Under the pieces are notes generated by a model. It ran no database searches. It saw nothing but the letters and a program-made list of their open reading frames with translations, and had not been told where the DNA came from. This document shows positions 57,640 to 64,000 of a DNA stretch of 64,000 bases, one piece after another (within the stretch, counting starts at the first letter, position 1; every line of letters starts with the position of its first letter). Where the stretch lies: NCBI GenBank assembly GCA_002104895.1, contig MCFG01000116.1:1-64000 (forward strand), given 5' to 3'. The position numbers and the translations under genes were made by a program. This stretch comes from Anaeromyces robustus (taxonomy: Eukaryota; Neocallimastigomycota; Neocallimastigomycetes; Neocallimastigales; Neocallimastigaceae).

Positions 57640-60600
57640 ATCAGTTATTATTATTATTAAAAAACTTACCATCTTTTGGTGTAGCACCTTCTGGAACATG
57701 CATATGAATTGAAGCATATTGGAAGAAAGTATTTTTTGGATCATGTTTTAACAAAAAGGCTTTAGCAAAGGTATAAGCAATAACTGAACTTTCTTTCATA
57801 ACACTACCTAATTGACCAGTTTGACTAAATTGTGGTATTGAATAAACTTTTTTATTATCAGCATTATAATAAGATAAAGGTTTATCAAGAGTAGATTCAA
57901 TATAAAGAGATGATCCTCCCATTGATGTCCAAGCTAAACCCATAACAACACCAGGTTGAGTTTTATCATATAATCTTTCACTTGTAAAGATAGGTGGACC
58001 AACGTAATTCTTTAAATTTTCAGCAGTAATATCTAATTTCATATTTTTAGCTTCTTCAATCTCTTCCTTTGTAGTTGCTAATTCTTCAGCTTTAACTAAT
58101 TTCAAAGCTGCTTTACGATAAATTTTATCAATAAGTTTTTTTAATCCACGAACACCACTTTCACGAGCATATGAATGAATTAAAAGTTCAATAGCATCTT
58201 TATGTAACTTTACATTCTTCTTTTCTAAGCCATTAATTGCTAAAGCTTGTGGTGATAAATATTGTAAACCAATATTTGTTTTTTCTTCAGCAACATATCC
58301 AGATAAACTAATAACTTCCATTCTATCTAATAATGGTCCTGGAATAGTATCTAATACATTAGCAGTACAAACAAATAATACTCTAGATAAATCTACTGGA
58401 ACATCCATATAATGATCAAGGAATGCATTATTTTGTTCTGGATCTAAAAGTTCTAATAAAGCAGATGATAAATCACCATGTGTTCCTTTACCTAATTTAT
58501 CAATTTCATCAATTAAAATTAATGGATTTTCTGTTTGAACCTTCTTTAAAGCTTGAATAATTTTACCAGGCATAGCACCAACATAAGTTCTTCTATGACC
58601 TTTAATTTCAGCAACATCAGAAAGACCACCAACACTAAATCTAAAGAAATCTCTGTTAAGTGCACGTGCAATTGATTTACCAACAGATGTTTTACCTACA
58701 CCTGGTGGACCTACTAAACAAATAATTTTACCTTCTACTGAATTCTTTAATTTTCCAACAGCTATAAATTCTAAAATTCTTTCTTTAACTTCTTTTAAAC
58801 CATAATGATCTTCATTTAACACAGTTTCAGCATGCTTTAAATCGAAATTTTCTTCACTTCTTTGACCCCATGGAATTTGTGTAATCCAATCAAGATAATT
58901 GTTAGTTACATTAAATTCAGGAGAAAGACTATCAATGCTTTCTAGTTTGTTTAATTCCTAATTATTATATTATATTATATTATATTATATTATATTATAA
59001 TATATTTATATTTATTATATATTTATTATATTTATTATATTTATTATATATTTATTATATTTATTATATTTATTATATATTTATTATATTTATTATAAAA
59101 ATTTACTTCATTAAAAACTTTTTGAACTTCTTCTGGCATCTTTAATTTTGAAGCTCTAGTTTTAAATTTTTCTATTAATTTTTCTTTACCATCAGTATCA
59201 ATGCCAAGTTCTTTTTTAATACCTCTTAATTGTTCCATCAAGAAGTATTCTTGTTGCTTTCTTGTTATTTTTTTATCAACTTCTTTTGAGATTTCTTGTT
59301 GAAGTTTAACATTAGCTAATTCTTTTTTAATTACAAGTAATGCCTTTTGTAATCTTTCTTCAATATCAAGACATTCTAAAACACCTTGCAATTCTGATGG
59401 TTCACCTGTTGAAACAGCAGCTGCAAAATCAGCTAACTGTGGAGCTTCAGCAAAGAATGTACCTCCATTTTGAATAGAGAATGATATAATTTGTTCACGG
59501 AATAATTGATTAATTTGTGAAATTTCCTTTAAAACAGATAGTAATTCAGCATTAACAGCCTTAATAATAGAATCTTCAGGATTATATTTTTCATCTTCTA
59601 AATTAACAACATCAACTACAGATACGTTAAACTTTGCTAATGGAAGATTAACTTCATCAAATTGATCGGTATCTAATATTATATTTATAATATCATTTAT
59701 ATAATTGATATTAAAAATATGAAAAAAAAAATTAATAATTGATATTTTATATTAATAATAATATATATTATTATAATATATATATATATATATATAGATT
59801 AAATAATTACATTCTTTTGGTAATTCTATTTCATCTTTTTCATCCTTTCCTTCTTTTCCCTCCTTCTTATCATTTTTATTTTCAACTTCATTATTGTTTT
59901 TATTATTATCATTATTTGTGTTATCTTCTTTTTTTGAGTTTTGTTTTTGAGAATTATTATTACTATTAGAAGTTTCAAGTTCTTCTTTATTTAATGGTGG
60001 AATTAAATTTTTAATCTTAATTCTTCTATGTGGATAAAGTAAAATAGTAAGTCCTTTATTATCTGGTCCAGAATGATATACATTAGAAATTTGAGCAAAG
60101 ACACCAACATCATAAATTTGGGACATATCATTAACTACATCCCCATCAAATGTTTCATCCTTTGTCATAAATACACTAATGAAAGGTTGTTTTCTTGCCA
60201 TTAAATCATTAATAGCATTAATAACTTTTGGGTCTTTAACAAATAATGTTTTATAAAATCCCGGGAATAAAGGTCTTCTAGTTAATGGGAGTGCCATAAC
60301 TTGAGGATATTCTTTTGGAACTTCAACTTTTTCTTGGGTATTATTGTGCATTTTTGGATCTAAATCGAGTAATTGTGCAAGTCTTTTAACTTCAGAAACA
60401 AAACTTGAATCATTAAATTCATTATTTTTTGCATCATTATCTCTATTATTTTCTTTATCTTTATTATCATCTTTTTTAATTTCATTTTTTTCTGTCTTGT
60501 CTATACTATCAGTAGATTTATCATCTTTATCTAAATTATTATTATTTTTTTTGGCATCATCAGGTGTTACATTTGAAGTTTCATTTTTTTCAGAATCATT

Positions 60601-60987
60601 GACAATGTCATCCTCATCGTCTTTATTATTTTTATTATTATTATCATTATTATTATCGTATTTTATTGAATAATTATTTTTTTGAAATAAATTGAAGGTA
60701 GCACTATTTAAAGATATATAATTTGATAAATTATATTCATTTTTTAAATATGCTTTTTGTGATACTTGATTTCTATTTAATATGTATGAATTGGTACTGA
60801 ATTCTGGATGAGTTAAATTTGAATTACAGAATAATATACTTTTTGTTGAATATAATTTTTTATTGTCATTATTTTTTAAGTGAGTGCGACATACTCTTGA
60901 CGAAATTATTTTATTTCCTATTGAATAGGTTTTGTTTAAAGTTGATAATGTATTTATGTTTGAATTACTGTTTAATAAAAATTCCAT
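56971..60987 (-). CDS. Lon protease homologue, mitochondrial/hydrogenosomal type (PIM1)
   Basis: Exons in gene order: 60987-59811, 59672-59107, 58957-57670, 57398-57267, 57155-56971; 3348 nt, 1115 residues. N-terminal about 100 residues are basic/hydroxylated, consistent with an organelle presequence, then a D/N/K-rich acidic stretch. The Lon substrate domain starts at [14 protein letters not shown]; helical region with [23 protein letters not shown]+ Walker A GPPGVGKT (about 664), Walker [12 protein letters not shown] (about 725); [17 protein letters not shown]; protease domain with DGPSAG (Ser 1013) and GGLREK (Lys 1056), so the catalytic dyad is intact. [22 protein letters not shown] is typical of eukaryotic Lon. 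Family role: ATP-dependent degradation of damaged matrix proteins. If the host is anaerobic, the compartment would be a hydrogenosome (inference). Confidence 0.96.
58961..59097. repeat. TATTA/TTATATTTA arrays in Lon intron 2
   Basis: Intron 2 (59106-58958) consists almost wholly of TATAT/TATTA and TTTATTATA-type repeats. No coding sense. Confidence 0.8.
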
Positions 60988-61766
60988 TTTTAAATTGATA
61001 ATTAAAAAAAAATAAAAAAAAAAAGAAAAAGAAAAAGAAAATATTAAATTAAATAAGCTTTTTTATTATTTATATCCTGAAAAAAAACCTAGGTAAAGGA
61101 AGAATAATATATATATATATTAAAAAAAAAAAAAGTTATAATTAATAAAACAATTTAATGAATGGCACATTTATTAAAAATTTATATATATATTAATCTT
61201 TTTAAGGAAAAAGATTTAACTTTTTAATAAAGAAAAATTAAAAATATCATATAAAAATAATTTAAATATTATTTACTAATAATTATTCAAAAGTTTTTTT
61301 TTTTCTTTATATTATTTTTTTTTATTTTCTTATTTTTTAATTCTTTATACTTCTCTATTAATGAAATTTCCAATATAAATGAAATGATTTTCTTTTCCCC
61401 TTATTATATATATATAATAATATAGGCAGGTATTGTTTCTTTTTTTTTTTTTTTTTTAATTTATTTCTTTTTTATTAACTTTATCTCAATTTAATATTTC
61501 TTTTTATACTTTTTTAATTTCTATAAAAGTATAAAGTAATGATAAAAAATATTTTTTTTTCAGAAAAAAAAAAGAAAAAAAAAACGAGAAAAAAAAATAT
61601 ATATAAAATAACGCTTTATTAATACGAAAAATATTTATTATAATATTTTACCTAAAATAATTAAATTAAAAAGTTATTATTAATTTATCTAATATGGAAA
61701 AAAAAGAAAATGAAAAATAAAATAAATGAATGAATAAATAAATAAATAAATAAATAAATAAATGAA

Positions 61767-61833
<67 letters not shown>

Positions 61834-62329
61834 ATAGATAGATAATAAAATTTTTTTTTATTCAATAAAAAAATTTTAGATTTAATTTCATTATATATTA
61901 AAAATATATTATATTGAATATATATATATAAAATAATATATAAAAATATTATTAAATATAAAATTAATTATAAAATATAAAGTTTAATTTTTACTCTCGA
62001 ATTTAATTAGTGTATCATCTTTTTTTTTTGTTAAATAGAATAAATAAAAGTTTTTCAAAATAAGAAAAAAAAAAAAAAAAAAAAGAAAGAAAGAAATTGA
62101 AGAAATTAAATAAAAAAAAAAAAAAAGGAAGAAAAAGTAAAAATTATTAAATTAAATATATGAAATATTTATAATAATTTAATAATTTTGAAAAATAATA
62201 GTAGTAATAATAAATATACAAATATTTTTTTAGAAATTTAATTGTTTATTATAATAATAAAGTTATTTTTATTTTTTTTTTAAAAAAAAATAAAATCTAT
62301 TAAAAAGCTAATCATTTATACTTATTATA
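60988..62329. other. Divergent intergenic region Lon / Mic19-like
   Basis: Promoters of both genes. Holds (AAAT)n at 61730-61835 and A-runs near 62065-62130; nothing else recognised. Confidence 0.7.
61730..61835. repeat. (AAAT)n microsatellite with GATA end
   Basis: About 25 tetranucleotide units with two AATG variants, ending in a short GATA repeat. Confidence 0.9.
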
Positions 62330-62698
62330 ATGGGTGCACAGCAAAGTAAAAGTAAACCTGAAAACGAATTTGTTTTTGAAAATCCATTATTAGTATTTAT
62401 TAAACTTTTATTAAATAATAATATGTATTATAATTTATATATGTCTTTAATTTATAAATGATTAATTTGAAATTTTTATTTTCGTTTTTTTTTATAATAT
62501 AAATATATTAAATGTTATTATATTTAACGTTTAATAATATATAATCTTAAAATGAAATAATAAATAATATAATTTTAAATATATAAAGCAAACAACTACA
62601 TTCGAATTACCAAAAAATGATGAAATTAATAATGAAACTACAATAGATGACTCAAGTACAAAAAATGATAATGCGAATGTAAAAGAAATTCCTGAAAC

Positions 62699-62734
<36 letters not shown>

Positions 62735-63651
62735 CAAAAGTATTCCAATATCAACAGATGCTAAGCTTGAAACTGAAGATAATAATATTGAAAATATAGA
62801 AGTTAATTCAGTTCCATTGGAAGAAGAAGTTAAAGAGGTTAAAAAAGATAAAAAAATAAAATTTGAAGAAGAGCCAATTCCAGTAGATGATAATTCTTAT
62901 AAGCCTTTAAACTTAGAAGAACCAGATATCATTATTACACCTGATTTTTATGAAGAAATAATAGAAGAACATGTTAAAGAAGAAATTAATAATATAAAAA
63001 ATGATCCAAAAGTTAGAAATTTCAAAAGAGACAAATTGTTAGAAAGAACTATAAATATAATTAAATTTGGAAATACAAGGTACATTTTAAAAATTTATTT
63101 AAAAAAAAAATAAAATAAAATTTTAAGTTTTCATTAATAGAATTATTAAATCATTATTAATATATATATTATTATTATTAACATTATAAATGAAATAATG
63201 AAATATATATATATATTTAAAAGTAATAACTTTAACTATAAAGATATAAATGATAAATATCGTAAAAGTCAAAAAAGAGTTCTTGAATGTATAAGGTATA
63301 TATATATACTTTTTTTTTTATATCATAAACCTTAACTTTATTATTAATTATATATAAAATTTAAAATTTTTACTTTTTTATCAAATAAATAAAACATAAT
63401 TTTTAGTAATAATTCATCATATACTCTAAGTGAAAGAGATATAGCATGTTATCAAGAATTTGAAGAATTTAAGGATAGCATAAGAATGTTATATAGAGTA
63501 AGAAAAAAAAAATAATAAAATTTTATAAAAATTAAAAAAAAAAAAGTCATTTAAATAATATAATAATCTTTTTTCTAATGTTTAATTTATATATATTATA
63601 ATTATATTTTATAATCTTAATATATAGAAATATTATAACGCTAATAATTAA
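62330..63651 (+). CDS. Small acidic MGxxxS protein, candidate Mic19/CHCHD3-like
   Basis: Exons 62330-62392, 62589-63079, 63224-63295, 63407-63497, 63628-63651; 741 nt, 246 residues, all GT-AG. N-terminus MGAQQSKS fits an N-myristoylation site. It is followed by an acidic Asn-rich linker with an N-run, KKIKFEEEPIPVDD....IIITPDFYEEIIEE (placed like the RVTFEADENE...GIRLSENVIDRM block of Mic19), a charged helix (KDPKVRNFKRDKL-like) and a C-terminal helical hairpin VLECISNNSSYTLSERDIACYQEF. This last part aligns with the CHCH domain of Mic19 (ILQCYRENTHQTLKC...), but only one of the four CX9C cysteines is kept at the aligned position, with one extra Cys. If correct, it is an inner-membrane cristae-organising (MICOS) protein that lost its disulfides. 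Homology is weak, so an unrelated lineage-specific protein is possible. The last 7-residue exon is optional: reading through ends five codons later. Confidence 0.55.
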
Positions 63652-64000
63652 GGAATTTCTAAATGTTTTTTTCTTTTGAAAAAATTAATATTTATTTTAA
63701 ATCCTATAACTCTTCCTTTTTTTTTTTTTCTTTAAATGAAAAATAATAATAATTCAAGGAAAATTTTTTAATTAAGATTATATCTATCTTTTCTTATTAA
63801 TTTATTTATATACTCTAATTTTTTTATATTTTCATTAAAAAAAAAAAAAGTATAAAATAAATCAACAATTATTACTAATCTTTTTTTAAAAATTTATACC
63901 CTTTAATCACCATCCCAGTAAAATAATTTATTTATTAAGAAAAAAAAAAGTTTTTTTTTTTTTTACTAATCTGTTAAATATTCAATATTGTTGTTAAAAA
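63652..64000. other. Downstream AT-rich sequence, no gene seen
   Basis: A/T runs and no coding sense on either strand to the window end. Confidence 0.6.

Overview
This is a 64-kb piece of a eukaryotic nuclear genome that is extremely AT-rich. Introns and intergenic DNA are almost pure A/T, with long runs of A, T, AAT, AAAT and AT. It is dense in short introns: I could place 78 introns in 11 genes, all GT-AG except one. Proteins carry poly-Asn and Lys/Glu runs. The gene set includes fungal/opisthokont-type forms (a Sec2/Rabin8 GEF with its C-terminal Cys-rich domain, PinX1/Pxr1, Stn1, CyP40, a PIM1-type Lon, possibly Mic19). Together this suggests an early-diverging fungus, with the anaerobic chytrids (Neocallimastigomycota) as best guess. 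A dictyostelid-like amoeba is less likely because the introns are too many. The taxon is inference, not demonstrated.

Layout: (1) 1-6294, +, 3' part of an ATR/Rad3 checkpoint kinase. (2) 7988-11916, -, Sec2/Rabin8-like Rab GEF. (3) 11917-20593, about 8.7 kb with no recognisable gene. (4) 20594-28137, -, condensin SMC4 in 16 exons with a Cdk-site-rich tail. (5) 28138-33133, AT-rich gap with a possible gene relic and a perfect hairpin. (6) 33134-35091, +, calreticulin with a 13-nt microexon and a KDEL end. (7) 36856-38755, -, PinX1/Pxr1-like G-patch protein with 13- and 16-nt exons. (8) 40635-45245, +, eIF2A, carrying a U12-type AT-AC intron. (9) 46211-48494, +, cyclophilin 40. (10) 49153-51172, -, Stn1-like telomere-capping OB-fold protein. 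(11) 52553-56317, +, TPR-like protein with faint FANCG resemblance. (12) 56971-60987, -, mitochondrial-type Lon protease. (13) 62330-63651, +, small MGxxxS protein resembling Mic19/CHCHD3 but lacking most CHCH cysteines.

The genes are housekeeping. Several concern chromosome maintenance: ATR (checkpoint), SMC4 (condensation), PinX1 (telomerase inhibition and nucleolar RNA), Stn1 (telomere end protection) and the possible FANCG-like protein (crosslink repair). Others serve protein folding and quality control (calreticulin in the ER, CyP40 with Hsp90, Lon in the organelle matrix), translation (eIF2A) and secretion (Sec2). No operon-like logic is expected. Gene pairs alternate between convergent and divergent.

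The most notable observations are the AT-AC minor-spliceosome intron in eIF2A, four full Cdk sites in an SMC4 C-terminal tail, the divergent Stn1, the candidate FANCG-like gene, the Cys-poor Mic19 candidate and the microexons. Exon boundaries were read by hand from splice signals, frame continuity and remembered family sequence. Summed exon lengths are multiples of three for every complete gene. No mobile element with recognisable coding capacity, tRNA, rRNA or CRISPR was found.
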